Notes: generated from the sequence alone by a model not told the origin. A DNA stretch of 64,000 nucleotides from BP-464 sp045805505 (GCA_045805505.1 JBJMLA010000124.1:1-64000); one strand, 5' to 3'; counted from the first letter of the stretch, positions 34,032 to 43,212 are shown. A program made the numbers and translations.

Positions 34032-34471
34032 CCGATTCCGACTGGCACCGCCGGGCCGTCCGCCTGCTCACCGTGCTGCTGGCCGCCGCGATCGCCGTCT
34101 CGGTGATCCACTACGTCGACAACTACGTCAACTACGCGGACTTCCCGTCGGACGGCCCGCTCCCGGACCCCAGCAGGGCGCTGGTCGGGGCCTCGTGGTT
34201 CGCCTTCACCGCGGCCGGGGTGGTCGGCTACATCCTCTTCCGGCGCGGCCCGTCGACGCTCGCCCTCTCGCTGCTGGCCGTCTACTCAGGGTCTGGGCTC
34301 GTGGGCTTCGGGCACTACACCGTCCCCGGCGCCTTCGACATGCCCGCGCTGCGCCAGGCGCACGTGATCGCCGACATCCTGCTCGGGCTCGGGATGTTCG
34401 GCTTCGTCATCTGGGCCGCCCGGCACCGGACGCTCAGCGCAGCTCGCGCTCCCACGCCTCAATCAGGTTGA
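34019..34471 (+). CDS. Small four-helix membrane protein
   Basis: A 150-residue protein from GTG 34019 (VIYLADSDWHRRAVRLL), with about four transmembrane segments (about 15-33, 55-75, 80-100 and 115-135). The family is not recognised. It is probably the target of the divergent TetR regulator. TACGGT lies 10 bp before the GTG. The C-terminus overlaps the convergent disulfide-reductase gene by 38 bp. Confidence 0.65.
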   Translation: MIYLADSDWHRRAVRLLTVLLAAAIAVSVIHYVDNYVNYADFPSDGPLPDPSRALVGASWFAFTAAGVVGYILFRRGPSTLALSLLAVYSGSGLVGFGHYTVPGAFDMPALRQAHVIADILLGLGMFGFVIWAARHRTLSAARAPTPQSG

Positions 34472-35810
34472 GCCACACCTCGCTGCGCGTCGGGAAGGCG
34501 GGGACCGCGTGCCAGAAGCGGTCCATCGTCATCGCACCGGTGATGGCCACGGTCGCCGTGTGCAGGAAGTCGGCGACGTCGGCGCCCACCAGCGTGCAGC
34601 CGAGGATCCGGTTGCTGCCGCGCTCGATGACCAATCGCGTCGTGCCGGCCACCCCGCGGCCGAAGAAGCTGCCGCCCGCGTTCCCGGACGTCTCGGCCTC
34701 GACGCAGAACGCGTCGAGCCCCGCCTCCTGGGCGCCGGCGAGCGTGTAGCCGACGGCGGCGATCTGCGGCTCGGTGAACGTCACGCGCGGCGAGCGGGCG
34801 CCGTCGCTCTCGAGCGTGCGCTCGATGCCCAGGATCCGGTCGGCGGCGATGCGCGCCTGGTACTTGCCCATGTGGGTCAGCTGGATGCGGCCGTTGACGT
34901 CGCCCAGGACGTAGAGCCAGTCGTGGCCGGGGACGCGCAGGTCGTCGCCGACCGGAATCGTCCCGCCGCTCTCCAGGCCGATGGTCTCCAGGCCGAGATC
35001 GTCGGTCAGGGGCTTGCGGCCCAGCGCGCACAGCAGCTGGTCGCCCTCGAGCGTGGTCCCGTCGTCGAGCTCGAGCGTCACGACGTCGCCGTCGCGGCTG
35101 ACCGCCGTCGCCTTGACGCCCGTGTGCACCTCGATGCCCGACTCGGTGAAGGCGTCGCGCAGCTCCTGACCCGCGTAGGCCTCCTCCCGGCCCAGCAGGT
35201 GCTCCGCCGCGTCGACGATGGCCACCTCGGCGCCGAACGAGCGGTAGGCCTGCGCCATCTCGCAGCCGACGGGTCCGCCGCCGAGGACGAGCAGCCGCCG
35301 GGGGACGTCATGGCCGGTCGTCGCGTGGCGGTTGGTCCACGGCTGGGCCTCTGCGAGACCGGGCACCGGCGGGATCAGCGCGGTGGTCCCCGTGGCGATC
35401 ATCACCGCCTTGCGCGCCTCGAGCGCCTCGTCGCCGACCTCCAGCGTGCGCTCGCCGGTGAGCCGGCCGTGGCCGCGGACGAGCGTGATGTCGCGGCTCT
35501 CGATCCACGGCAGCTGCTCGCCGTCGTCGAGGTCGTGGACGATCTCGTCGCGCCGGGCGAACGTGGCCGCGACGTCGAGCTCGCCGGTGATGGCCTCGGC
35601 GGCGCCGGGGATCCGGCGCGCCTCGGCGATCGCCTGGCCCGGGCGCAGCAGGCCCTTGGAGGGCATGCACGCGTAGAAGGAGCACTCGCCGCCCACCAGC
35701 TCGCGCTCGACGAGCGCGACGTCGAGGCCCGCCTCCGCCAGCCGGCCGGCCGCGACCTCGCCCGCGGGTCCGGCGCCGATCACGATGACGTCAAAAGCTC
35801 GCGTAGCCAT
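34434..35810 (-). CDS. FAD-dependent pyridine nucleotide-disulfide oxidoreductase
   Basis: A 458-residue class I flavoprotein related to dihydrolipoamide dehydrogenase and mercuric reductase. The FAD Rossmann motif is VIVIGAGPAGEVAAGRLAEAG. The redox pair is Cys43 and Cys48 in GGECSFYACMPSK, and the NAD(P) motif is LVLGGGPVGCEMAQAYRSFG. The C-terminus lacks the HPT-type His-Glu pair typical of lipoamide dehydrogenase, so the disulfide substrate is open. Confidence 0.87.
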   Translation of the reverse strand: MATRAFDVIVIGAGPAGEVAAGRLAEAGLDVALVERELVGGECSFYACMPSKGLLRPGQAIAEARRIPGAAEAITGELDVAATFARRDEIVHDLDDGEQLPWIESRDITLVRGHGRLTGERTLEVGDEALEARKAVMIATGTTALIPPVPGLAEAQPWTNRHATTGHDVPRRLLVLGGGPVGCEMAQAYRSFGAEVAIVDAAEHLLGREEAYAGQELRDAFTESGIEVHTGVKATAVSRDGDVVTLELDDGTTLEGDQLLCALGRKPLTDDLGLETIGLESGGTIPVGDDLRVPGHDWLYVLGDVNGRIQLTHMGKYQARIAADRILGIERTLESDGARSPRVTFTEPQIAAVGYTLAGAQEAGLDAFCVEAETSGNAGGSFFGRGVAGTTRLVIERGSNRILGCTLVGADVADFLHTATVAITGAMTMDRFWHAVPAFPTRSEVWLNLIEAWERELR

Positions 35811-35828
35811 GTCTTTACCCTATGTCGG

Positions 35829-37040
35829 ATGCGGAAGGCCTCGGTCCTGATGATGCTGCTCGCGCCCATGCTCACCGCGTGTGGCGCCAACGCGATGCCG
35901 CCCCAGGAGGGACAGCGCGCGGCCACGACGACCCAGGCGAGCGAGCCTCAGGCCGAGGTGGCGGCCAAGAAGGGGATCCGCCTGGTCTCGGTGGGCACCT
36001 TCAGCTCGCCGCTGGCGGCCGTCGCCGCGCCCGGCGATCCGCGCCGCCTCTACGTCGTCCAGCAGACCGGCCAGATCATGGTGCTGCGCGGAGGCCACAA
36101 GCTCGCCCGGCCGTTCCTCGACATCGGCTCGCGGATCACCAGCGGCGGCGAGCAGGGCCTGCTCGGCCTGGCCTTCGCGCCGGACTTCACCCGGAGCAAG
36201 CTGTTCTACGTCTACTTCACAAGCCGCGACGGCTCGTCCAACGAGGTCGTCGAGTTCCGGGCCGCGTCGCGCGACCGCGCTCGCGCCGGCAGCGCGCGGG
36301 TCGTGCTGCGGATGCCCAACCTCGAGGCCAACCACAACGGCGGCAACATCGTCTTCGGGCCGGACGGCCTGCTCTACATCGGCACGGGCGACGGCGGGGG
36401 CGGCAACGACCAGCATGGCACCCGCGGCAACGCCCAGGACCTCGGCTCGCCGCTCGGCAAGCTGCTACGCATCGACCCGGTCAAGCGCGGCGGCCGCGCC
36501 TACACGATCCCGGCCTCCAACCCGTTCGCCGGGCGCGCGGGCGCTCGCGGCGAGATCTACTCCTACGGCCTGCGCAACCCGTGGCGGTTCTCGTTCGACC
36601 GCGCGAACGGCGCGCTGATCATCGGCGACGTCGGTCAGGACGCGGTCGAGGAGATCGACTACATGGCCAAGGGCAAGGCCAGCGGCGCGAACTTCGGCTG
36701 GCGGCCCATCGAGGGCAACCGCAAGAACTTCGACGAGCCCGCGCCCGGCGCCGTCGGGCCCGTGATCACGCACACCCACGACGAGGGCTTCAGCTCGATC
36801 ACCGGTGGCTTCGTGGTGCGCGATAAGAACGTTCCCGCGCTGTACGGCCGCTACGTCTACAGCGACCTCTCGCAGGACACCGTCTGGGCGGCCAAGCTCT
36901 CGGCGGGCAAGGCCACCGGCGTCGGGAAGCTGGCCGGTCTGCGCTCGCTCAGCGCGATCGTCTCGTTCGGCGAGGACGCCCGCGGGCGGGTCTACGTGGT
37001 CTCGATCAACGGGCCCGTCTACCGCTTCGCCTCGCGCTGA
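35829..37040 (+). CDS. Lipoprotein PQQ-dependent sugar (sorbosone) dehydrogenase family protein
   Basis: A 403-residue protein. ATG 35829 gives a lipoprotein signal with Cys18 in LTACGAN. The beta-propeller has the family blocks GEQGLLGLAFAPDF, NHNGGNIVFGPDGLLYIGTG, IYSYGLRNPWRFSFD and GDVGQDAVEEIDY, as in soluble glucose/sorbosone dehydrogenases and Yli/HIPL proteins. It probably oxidises sugars at the outer membrane surface with PQQ, though cofactor use is not certain. The 3' end overlaps the WS/DGAT gene by 22 bp. Confidence 0.87.
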   Translation: MRKASVLMMLLAPMLTACGANAMPPQEGQRAATTTQASEPQAEVAAKKGIRLVSVGTFSSPLAAVAAPGDPRRLYVVQQTGQIMVLRGGHKLARPFLDIGSRITSGGEQGLLGLAFAPDFTRSKLFYVYFTSRDGSSNEVVEFRAASRDRARAGSARVVLRMPNLEANHNGGNIVFGPDGLLYIGTGDGGGGNDQHGTRGNAQDLGSPLGKLLRIDPVKRGGRAYTIPASNPFAGRAGARGEIYSYGLRNPWRFSFDRANGALIIGDVGQDAVEEIDYMAKGKASGANFGWRPIEGNRKNFDEPAPGAVGPVITHTHDEGFSSITGGFVVRDKNVPALYGRYVYSDLSQDTVWAAKLSAGKATGVGKLAGLRSLSAIVSFGEDARGRVYVVSINGPVYRFASR

Positions 37041-38416
37041 CGGCGGGCGCGCGCCTTCGCGCGCCACGGCGTCGGCCCCGACGCGGCGCGCGCCGGCGCC
37101 AGGCGCAGGGCGTCGAAGGCCGACTCGAGGTCACGCGCCACGTCGACGGCGTCGGGCAGGACCGCGGCGTCGGCGTAGATGCCGATCTGCAGCCGGCCGG
37201 CGTAGGACAGCCCGCAGACCGTCAGGCCGTGCCCGTCGAGCAGTGGGACGGCGGGGTGGATCGCCTTGATCGGACGGTCCATGAGCGACAGCTCGACCGG
37301 CGGCCCCGGCACGTTGGAGACGACGGCGTTGAACGAGGCCACGCGCGCCGCGGTGCGCGCGATCGCGCGGCGCCCCGCGGCGGGCAGGAGGTCGCCCGCC
37401 TGGGCCAGCAGGGCCAGCGGCCGGGCGGCGCCGTCGCGCTTGGCGGTGCGCGTGCGGTCGCGGACCAGGCGCAGCACCGCCGTCGGATCGGTCTCGCCGA
37501 GGGGAAGCTCGATCGCGGCGAACGAGATCGCGTTGCCGACGTCGGCGGCCGCTTCGTCGTCGCGGACGCTCACCGGGACCACCGCCTTGAGCGCGCGCGG
37601 ATGCTCGCCACGGCGAGCCAGCGCGTGGCCGAGCGCGATCGCGGTGGCGGCCAGCAGGACGTCGTTGACGGTGGCCCCGCGGCGGCGGCCGGCTTCCTTG
37701 ACGTCGGCCAGCGGCGCGCTGCCGAAGGCCACGACGCGCCGCGCGCTGTGGGACCGGTCCAGGGCCGTCGACGGAGCGGGGGAGACGACATCGCCGAGCG
37801 CGTCGGCGGCACCGCGCAGCGCCGCCGGGCTCGCGGCGGCGGCCAGGCCGCCGAGCATCTTCAGCCCGCCCCGGGCACGGGACGTCAGCGAGGCCCGCAG
37901 CGCGTCGCTCGCCGAAGGACCGGCCACGGCCCGCCACGAGGACGGCAGCTGCTCGGCGCCGTCGTCGAAGAGCAGTGTCGCCACCTCGATCGCCGCGATG
38001 CCGTCGACCAGGGCGTGGTGGACCTGCCCGACCAGCGCGAAGCCGCCGCCGGCGACGCCGCTGACCAGGTACATGCGCCACAGCGGCCGGGCGTGGTCGA
38101 GCGGGCGGCTGAGCAGCACACCGGCGGTGTCGCGCAGATCGCCGGGCGCTCCCGGCTTCGGCAGCGAGACCTCGTGCACGTGGTGGGCGATGTCGAAGGA
38201 CGGATCGTCGACCCAGGCGAGCCCGCCCGGCAGGTCGGCCAGGCGCCGGCGAAACCGCGGGACGCGATCGAGCCGGCCGTCGAGGTGGCGGCGCAGCGCC
38301 GCCAGCGACGGCGGGGCGGCATCGAAGCGCAGCGTCCAGCCGACGTGCAGGGGCGCCCGCGCCGTCTCGAGATCGAGAAAGGCCGTGTCCAGCGCGCTGA
38401 GACGATCGATGGCCAC
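37019..38416 (-). CDS. Wax ester synthase/diacylglycerol acyltransferase
   Basis: A 465-residue WS/DGAT enzyme that joins acyl-CoA to diacylglycerol or a fatty alcohol to make storage lipid. The catalytic HHxxxDG is HHALVDG (His133, His134). The N-terminus MAIDRLSALDTAFLDLETAR and the C-terminal NAVVSNVPGPPVELSLMDRP are typical. GTG start at 38416. With the acyl-CoA synthetase and PlsC-type gene it suggests triacylglycerol or wax storage. Confidence 0.92.
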   Translation of the reverse strand: MAIDRLSALDTAFLDLETARAPLHVGWTLRFDAAPPSLAALRRHLDGRLDRVPRFRRRLADLPGGLAWVDDPSFDIAHHVHEVSLPKPGAPGDLRDTAGVLLSRPLDHARPLWRMYLVSGVAGGGFALVGQVHHALVDGIAAIEVATLLFDDGAEQLPSSWRAVAGPSASDALRASLTSRARGGLKMLGGLAAAASPAALRGAADALGDVVSPAPSTALDRSHSARRVVAFGSAPLADVKEAGRRRGATVNDVLLAATAIALGHALARRGEHPRALKAVVPVSVRDDEAAADVGNAISFAAIELPLGETDPTAVLRLVRDRTRTAKRDGAARPLALLAQAGDLLPAAGRRAIARTAARVASFNAVVSNVPGPPVELSLMDRPIKAIHPAVPLLDGHGLTVCGLSYAGRLQIGIYADAAVLPDAVDVARDLESAFDALRLAPARAASGPTPWRAKARARRQREAKR

Positions 38417-38457
38417 GCAGCCCCAACATTAAGGGGCCAGGCCCCTCAATACTTCGG

Positions 38458-39681
38458 TCAGGCCGTGGCGGGTGCGGTCTGCGGCTGCGAGCGCGGCAGG
38501 CCGCGGACGACCAGGGCGCCGATCGTGACGATGCCGATGATCGCGATCCCGGCGACGTCGTAGGCGATGCGGGCCCCGGCGGCGGCCGCGACCGCGCCGC
38601 CCAGGGCGAAGCCGACACCGGGCACGGCGGCGCCGAGCGATTCGACGAGCGCCATCGCGCGAGCCTGCAGCTCGCTGGGCGTGCGCTCCTGCACGGCGGT
38701 CACGAAGGCGATCCACTGCATGCCGTTGCCCAGGCCGCCGATGACCGACAGCGCGCAGGCGGCGGTCAGCGTGCCGGCCAGGCCCATGCCCAGGTAGGAG
38801 ACGCCCATCGCGGCGCTCGCGCCGATGGTGACCAGCAGGGTCCCGTGCTTGGCCAGGCGGGCGAAGACGGCGCTGCCGACGATCGCGCCCACGCCCCAGG
38901 CCGCCATCAGCGCGCCGAGGCCGGCGGCGGTGGTGCCGAGCTCCTCGCGGGCGTAGACGACCTCGATCGGCGGGACCATCGTGAAGAAGACCAGCAGGAC
39001 GCCCTGCGTGCTGAACAGGCGGGCGAGCGCCGGCTCGCGGCGGACGTGCTGAATCGCGCGGTTGAGCTTGGTGAACCAGCTGTCGCCGGCCTCCTCCTCG
39101 GAGACCACGAGCGCGGGCAGGACCGAGAGCCCGGCGTAGAGCGCCATCCACAGCAGCAGCGCGCCGCCGGCGACCAGCGTCAGCTCGGCACCGCCGAGCG
39201 CGACGGCGGCGCCGGCGACCGCCGGGCCGACCGCGAAGGCGGTCGAGAACACGACGTTCATCAGCGCGTTGCCCTTCTGGAGCTCCTCGCCCTCGTCGAG
39301 CGCCGAGACCACCGCGGCGCGCACCAGCGCGCGGGAGACCAGGGCGGCGCCGCCGGCGACGGTGGCCAGCACGACGACCGCCGCCACGCTGCGGCTGAAC
39401 AGCGCCATGCCGCCGAACGCGAAGGCCTGCAGGCTGTAGAGCACGGGCAGCGAGCGCTGCGGCGCGATGCCATCGACGCGCGCGGTGACGGCCGGGGCGA
39501 CGAAGGCCGGCAGGAACTTCGACGAGACGAACAGGACGGTCGTGGCGACCGCGCTGCGCGTCGCGTCGTAGACCAGGACGGCCAGGGCGACGGTCGTCAG
39601 CCAGTCGACGACCTCGCTCAGTCCGTAGGTGGAGAGGAGCGGACGGAAGCCCGGACGACGCAGGAGCTCGCGCGTGTTCAT
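38458..39681 (-). CDS. MFS transporter, drug-efflux-like
   Basis: A 407-residue membrane protein with about twelve transmembrane segments and the cytoplasmic loop EEAGDSWFTKLNRAIQHVRR between the two halves, as in MFS3/enterobactin-exporter-like and macrolide-efflux-like proteins. The ATG at 39681 fits the first helix (MNTRELLRRPGFRPLLSTYG); the extension to 39771 is unsupported. The substrate is unknown. Confidence 0.85.
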   Translation of the reverse strand: MNTRELLRRPGFRPLLSTYGLSEVVDWLTTVALAVLVYDATRSAVATTVLFVSSKFLPAFVAPAVTARVDGIAPQRSLPVLYSLQAFAFGGMALFSRSVAAVVVLATVAGGAALVSRALVRAAVVSALDEGEELQKGNALMNVVFSTAFAVGPAVAGAAVALGGAELTLVAGGALLLWMALYAGLSVLPALVVSEEEAGDSWFTKLNRAIQHVRREPALARLFSTQGVLLVFFTMVPPIEVVYAREELGTTAAGLGALMAAWGVGAIVGSAVFARLAKHGTLLVTIGASAAMGVSYLGMGLAGTLTAACALSVIGGLGNGMQWIAFVTAVQERTPSELQARAMALVESLGAAVPGVGFALGGAVAAAAGARIAYDVAGIAIIGIVTIGALVVRGLPRSQPQTAPATA

Positions 39682-39849
39682 GCGGCGATCATCGGCAACG
39701 AGGGAGGTTTTGCACAGGGATGGGAGCTTTTGTGCGCTTTTGGCAACTCTTGCGATGCGATACCTCCACACCGTTTGTCAACCCTCCTCAAACCGTCGAC
39801 ATTCCCCGTGCCGAGCTGTTCCCCCCAAACGGATTCCAAGGAGCGCACC

Positions 39850-39867
39850 ATGGCTTTCAAGTCCTAG
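39850..39867 (+). CDS. Five-codon mini-ORF (MAFKS) with strong ribosome-binding site
   Basis: ATG GCT TTC AAG TCC TAG, preceded by AAGGAG with an ideal 6-bp spacer and followed 29 bp later by a 12-bp terminator hairpin. It is far below normal gene size. It may be a real micropeptide, the marker of a small regulatory RNA, or a ribosome-stalling leader. It is not in a leader of the downstream gene, because a terminator and a separate promoter lie between. Confidence 0.4.
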   Translation: MAFKS

Positions 39868-39896
39868 TTATCTCTCAGAAGCACAAGTCTTTCGCG

Positions 39897-39923
39897 AAAG
39901 AGGCGCCCACCGGGCGCCTCTTT
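39897..39923 (+). terminator. Strong intrinsic terminator after the mini-ORF
   Basis: A perfect 12-bp stem AAAGAGGCGCCC/GGGCGCCTCTTT with a 3-base loop; the stem ends in TTT. This is the clearest terminator hairpin in the window. Confidence 0.8.
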
Positions 39924-39987
39924 GCGTTCCGGAACAGACACTCGTGCACGATCGCCCGCGCCTGCTACAGATTCCCCGCACTGGGCC

Positions 39988-39993
39988 GATAAT
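39988..39993 (+). promoter_or_regulatory. Leaderless -10 element of the HD-GYP gene
   Basis: GATAAT, 7 bp before the ATG at 40001. The only purine-rich sequence (GGGGAG) touches the ATG, too close to serve as a ribosome-binding site. Confidence 0.5.
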
Positions 39994-40000
39994 CGGGGAG

Positions 40001-41368
40001 ATGAAGTCCGTCCGCGGAGCCATCGCACTCTCTCTCGCGCAATGTGCCGCGGCCATTGCCGCTGCCGTGCTGCTCGGCGACGGCGGCTCGTGGAAGCCCG
40101 AGATCTTCTTCTTCCTGCTCGGCTTCGCGCTGATCGGCGACCGGCTCGAGGTCGAGACTCGCGTCCTGACGATCTCCGGCGCGTTCCTGGCCATCGCGCT
40201 GGCCATGGTGATGCTGGGCCCGGTCCCGGCGATGGCCATCGGCATGATCACCACGACCGCCGATGCGCTCCAGCGCCGGCCGCGCGTGCCCTACGTGGTC
40301 AGCAACGTCGCGACGTTCCTGGCCTTCCCGATGGTCGGCGGCGGCCTCGTCAAGCTGCTCGGCGACGGCACCGGTCTCGGCCCCGAGGACATGAACTTCG
40401 CCCTGCTGGTCATCGGCTCGTTCATCGTCGCCAACGTCGTCAACTTCGTTCAGGTCGCCGTCACCCACAAGCTGATCGACGCCAAGCCGTTCTGGCGCTC
40501 CGCTCGCTCGATCTACCTGCCCATCCTGCCGTCGCAGTTCGCGGTGGCGCTGCTCGCCGCGGTCATCGTCTACGCCCACGCCCACGGCGGCGGTGTGGCG
40601 CTCGTCCTGCTCGTCGGCGTCGTCGTCCTCTACCAGTACCTGCTGCGCGAGCTGCTGCTCTCGAAGGAGCGCGCCGAGCAGCTGGGAACGAGGACGACCC
40701 AGCTGGCGTCTCTCCAGGTAGGCGTGCTCACCGCGATGCTCCAGACGCTGTCGCTGCGCGACAAGATGACCGCCCGCCACTGCGCGGCGGTCGCGCGGTA
40801 CGCGAAGGAGATCGCCAAGGAGTACGGCATGGACGACGAGGAGCAGGATCTCGTCCACACGGCCGGCCTGCTGCACGACATCGGCAAGTTCATCTTCCCC
40901 GACTCGATCCTGCTCGGCGGCAACAAGCTGACCGACGAGGAGTACGAGATCGTCAAGAAGCACCCCGCCCAGGGTGCGAAGGTCGTGCGCGGCGTCGACG
41001 GGTACGGCCCGGTCGCCGACATCATCCTCGCCCACCACGAGAAGATCGACGGCAAGGGCTACCCGAACGGCATCAAGGGCGACGACATCCCGATCCAGAG
41101 CCGCATGATCTCGGTCGCCGACACCTACGACGTGATGACCGCGCGCGACTCCTACCGCGAGCCGGTCTCGCCCGCCGAGGCGGTCGCCGAGCTGCGGCGC
41201 GTCAGCGGCACCCAGCTCGACGGGAACCTGGTGGAGATGTTCATCAAGATCCTGGAGCGCAAGGGCGTGAACTTCCACCACGGCGACGACGCCGACTTCG
41301 AGTCCGAGCTCGACCTCGAGCGCCGGATCCGCAAGTACGCCGAGCCGCGCGCCGCCGCGACCGTCTAA
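40001..41368 (+). CDS. Membrane-anchored HD-GYP domain phosphodiesterase
   Basis: A 455-residue protein. About six transmembrane segments in residues 5-215 form a sensor region of unfamiliar type, followed by a short linker helix and an HD-GYP domain (about 240-440). It keeps HDIGK (His292, Asp293) and the full signature HHEKIDGKGYP (345-355), so cyclic-di-GMP hydrolysis is expected. It ends with a charged tail. The longer open frame to 39629 crosses the terminator upstream and is rejected. Confidence 0.9.
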   Translation: MKSVRGAIALSLAQCAAAIAAAVLLGDGGSWKPEIFFFLLGFALIGDRLEVETRVLTISGAFLAIALAMVMLGPVPAMAIGMITTTADALQRRPRVPYVVSNVATFLAFPMVGGGLVKLLGDGTGLGPEDMNFALLVIGSFIVANVVNFVQVAVTHKLIDAKPFWRSARSIYLPILPSQFAVALLAAVIVYAHAHGGGVALVLLVGVVVLYQYLLRELLLSKERAEQLGTRTTQLASLQVGVLTAMLQTLSLRDKMTARHCAAVARYAKEIAKEYGMDDEEQDLVHTAGLLHDIGKFIFPDSILLGGNKLTDEEYEIVKKHPAQGAKVVRGVDGYGPVADIILAHHEKIDGKGYPNGIKGDDIPIQSRMISVADTYDVMTARDSYREPVSPAEAVAELRRVSGTQLDGNLVEMFIKILERKGVNFHHGDDADFESELDLERRIRKYAEPRAAATV

Positions 41369-41371
41369 CGT
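41366..41371 (+). promoter_or_regulatory. Leaderless -10 element of the MBL gene
   Basis: TAACGT, 7 bp before GTG 41379. Its first three bases are the TAA stop codon of the HD-GYP gene. Confidence 0.45.
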
Positions 41372-41378
41372 CGCGCGG

Positions 41379-42155
41379 GTGAGCCCGCCAGATCCGCTCG
41401 CCGCGCACGACATCGCGCTCGTGCGGGCGAACAACCCGGGCCCGTTCACGCTGAGCGGGTCGAACACCTGGATCGTCGGCCGCGACCCGTGCTGGGTCAT
41501 CGACCCCGGCCCCGACCTCGAGGAGCACCTCGCGGCCGTCGCGGGCGAGGCGGGCCGCCGCGGAGGCGCGGGCGCCATCCTCCTGACCCACGATCACGGC
41601 GACCACGCCGACGCCACGCCCGCGCTGGCGCTGCGGCTGGGCGTCCCGACGGCGGCGGCGCGCTGGCCCGCGGCCACCACCCTGTTGGCCGACGGCGACA
41701 CCGTCGGCCCGCTGACGGCCATGGCGACGCCCGGTCACGCGCCCGACCACCTGGCCTTCGTCTACGGCCGTGTCTGCTTCACGGGCGACGCGGTGCTCGG
41801 CGAGGGCAGCGTCTTCGTGGCGCCCGACCCGGGTGCGCTGCGGGGCTACCTGGCGGCGCTGGAGCGGCTGCGCGCGCTGGAGCTCGAGCTGCTGTGCCCG
41901 GGCCACGGCCCGGTCGTCGAGGATCCGGCGGCCAAGCTCGAGCACTACATCTCGCATCGTCTCGACCGCGAGTGGAAGCTCGTCGAGGCGCTCGAGGAGG
42001 GCCTGCGCAGCGTCGAGGACGTCCTCGACCGGGTGTGGTCCGACGTCCCGGAGCAGCTGCGCCCCGCCGCCGCCGTCACGCTGGCCGCGCACCTCGACAA
42101 GCTCGACGAGGAGGACCGCCTCCCCGACGGCGTCGAGCGGCCGGCCGGCTTCTAG
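41379..42155 (+). CDS. MBL-fold metallo-hydrolase, LACTB2-like
   Basis: A 258-residue hydrolase. HDHGDH (His71, His73, Asp75, His76) is the dinuclear zinc motif; further ligands lie in TPGHAPDH, FTGDAVLG and CPGHGPVV. A C-terminal helical region (YISHRLDREWKLVEALEEGL) resembles the winged-helix tail of LACTB2-type proteins, some of which are RNases. GTG start. It shares a CTAG with the convergent dehydrogenase. Confidence 0.87.
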   Translation: MSPPDPLAAHDIALVRANNPGPFTLSGSNTWIVGRDPCWVIDPGPDLEEHLAAVAGEAGRRGGAGAILLTHDHGDHADATPALALRLGVPTAAARWPAATTLLADGDTVGPLTAMATPGHAPDHLAFVYGRVCFTGDAVLGEGSVFVAPDPGALRGYLAALERLRALELELLCPGHGPVVEDPAAKLEHYISHRLDREWKLVEALEEGLRSVEDVLDRVWSDVPEQLRPAAAVTLAAHLDKLDEEDRLPDGVERPAGF

Positions 42156-43204
42156 CCCGAAGCCTGCTCGAGCCGGACGCGCGCGATCTCCATCGCCGCG
42201 GCGAGCGGCGTGACGCCGTGTGCCTCGGCCTCGTCGAAGATCCGGCGCATGGTGTCGCCAATGCCGCGCACGCGGGCCTTTGCCCGCTTCGGGTCATAGC
42301 CACCGCGCTCCAGCTCGACGGCGATGTTGATGATGCCGCCGGCGTTGGCGACGAAGTCCGGCGCCCAGAGGATGCCGCGGCCGGCGAGCTGCTCGGCCAC
42401 CGTGTCGTCGGCGAGCTGGTTGTTCGCGGCGCCCGCCACGACGGGCGCCTGCAGCGCGGCGACCGACTCGTCGGTCAGGACGCCGCCCAGCGCGCACGGC
42501 GCGAAGACGTCGACGGGCAGCGACAGCGCCTTGTCGGGCGCCACCCAGGAGGCGCCGGCCGCGGTGATCTCCGCGCGCTTGGACCGGTCGATGTCGGTCG
42601 CCAGGACGTTGGCCCCGGCGCGCAGCAGGCCCTTGGCGAGTCGCATCCCGACGTGGCCGAGGCCGGTCAGGGCGATCGTGCGGTCCTTCAGCGACGCGCT
42701 GCCGAACGCGCGCTCGCAGCTCGCCTCGATGGTCGCCTGCACGCCGAGCGCCGTCATCGGGCTCGGATCGCCGGAGCCGCCGCGGCGCCGTGAGAGCCCG
42801 GAGACGTGCTTCGTGCCGGTCGCGATCACCTGCATGTCCTTGGCCGAGGTCCCGACGTCCTCCGCCGTGATGTAGCGGCCGCGCAGAACCTCCACCGTGT
42901 CGGCGAAGTCGAGCAGCGCCTGCTTGCGCTCGCGCGGCCCGAGCGGCTCGGCGGGCAGCACGATGACGCCCTTGCCGCCGCCCAGCGGGTTGCCCGCCAC
43001 GGCCGACTTGAAGGTCATCGCGCGCGACAGCCGCAGCGCGTCGCGCAGGGCCGCGCGGGTGTCGTCGTAGTGCCACATGCGGCACCCGCCGAGCGAGGGC
43101 CCGAGCGTGGTGGAGTGCACTGCGACGATGCTGAACAGGCCGGACCGGCGTCCGCGCCGGATCAGGACGTCCTCGTGGTCGATCGTGGCGAGATAGCGCT
43201 CGAT
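42152..43204 (-). CDS. Leucine/valine-type amino-acid dehydrogenase (apparent ATC start)
   Basis: A 350-residue Glu/Leu/Phe/Val dehydrogenase that deaminates branched-chain amino acids to 2-oxo acids with NAD. TTLGPSLGGCRMWHY, MTFKSAVAGNPLGGGKG (Lys66, Lys78) and the NAD motif LTGLGHVGMRLAKGL are present. No ATG, GTG or TTG exists in frame near the expected N-terminus; the family start aligns with ATC 43204 (IERYLATIDHEDVL). TAGCCT lies 8 bp before it. The first canonical start (GTG in AVHSTTLG) would cut about 29 residues. Confidence 0.85.
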   Translation of the reverse strand: MERYLATIDHEDVLIRRGRRSGLFSIVAVHSTTLGPSLGGCRMWHYDDTRAALRDALRLSRAMTFKSAVAGNPLGGGKGVIVLPAEPLGPRERKQALLDFADTVEVLRGRYITAEDVGTSAKDMQVIATGTKHVSGLSRRRGGSGDPSPMTALGVQATIEASCERAFGSASLKDRTIALTGLGHVGMRLAKGLLRAGANVLATDIDRSKRAEITAAGASWVAPDKALSLPVDVFAPCALGGVLTDESVAALQAPVVAGAANNQLADDTVAEQLAGRGILWAPDFVANAGGIINIAVELERGGYDPKRAKARVRGIGDTMRRIFDEAEAHGVTPLAAAMEIARVRLEQASG

Positions 43205-43212
43205 GGCGCGAG

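Larger units (their letters stand above)
39682..40000. other. 319-bp intergenic region without a full-size gene
   Basis: It lies between the MFS gene and the HD-GYP gene, both reading outward. It contains a short transcription unit on the plus strand (AAGGAG at 39838-39843, a 5-codon ORF at 39850-39867 and a terminator at 39897-39923) and the HD-GYP promoter. TTGGCA with a TACCTC 15 bp downstream, in the 39730s-39760s, is a weak candidate promoter. GC content is visibly lower than in flanking genes. Confidence 0.7.

Noticed and set aside
39850..39867. Reading the MAFKS mini-ORF as a classical attenuator leader
   Set aside because: No run of regulatory codons and no alternative anti-terminator pairing is evident, and the downstream gene has its own promoter after the terminator.
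39629..40000. HD-GYP reading frame extended upstream
   Set aside because: It would cross a strong terminator and the 5-codon unit; the first membrane helix starts right after ATG 40001.
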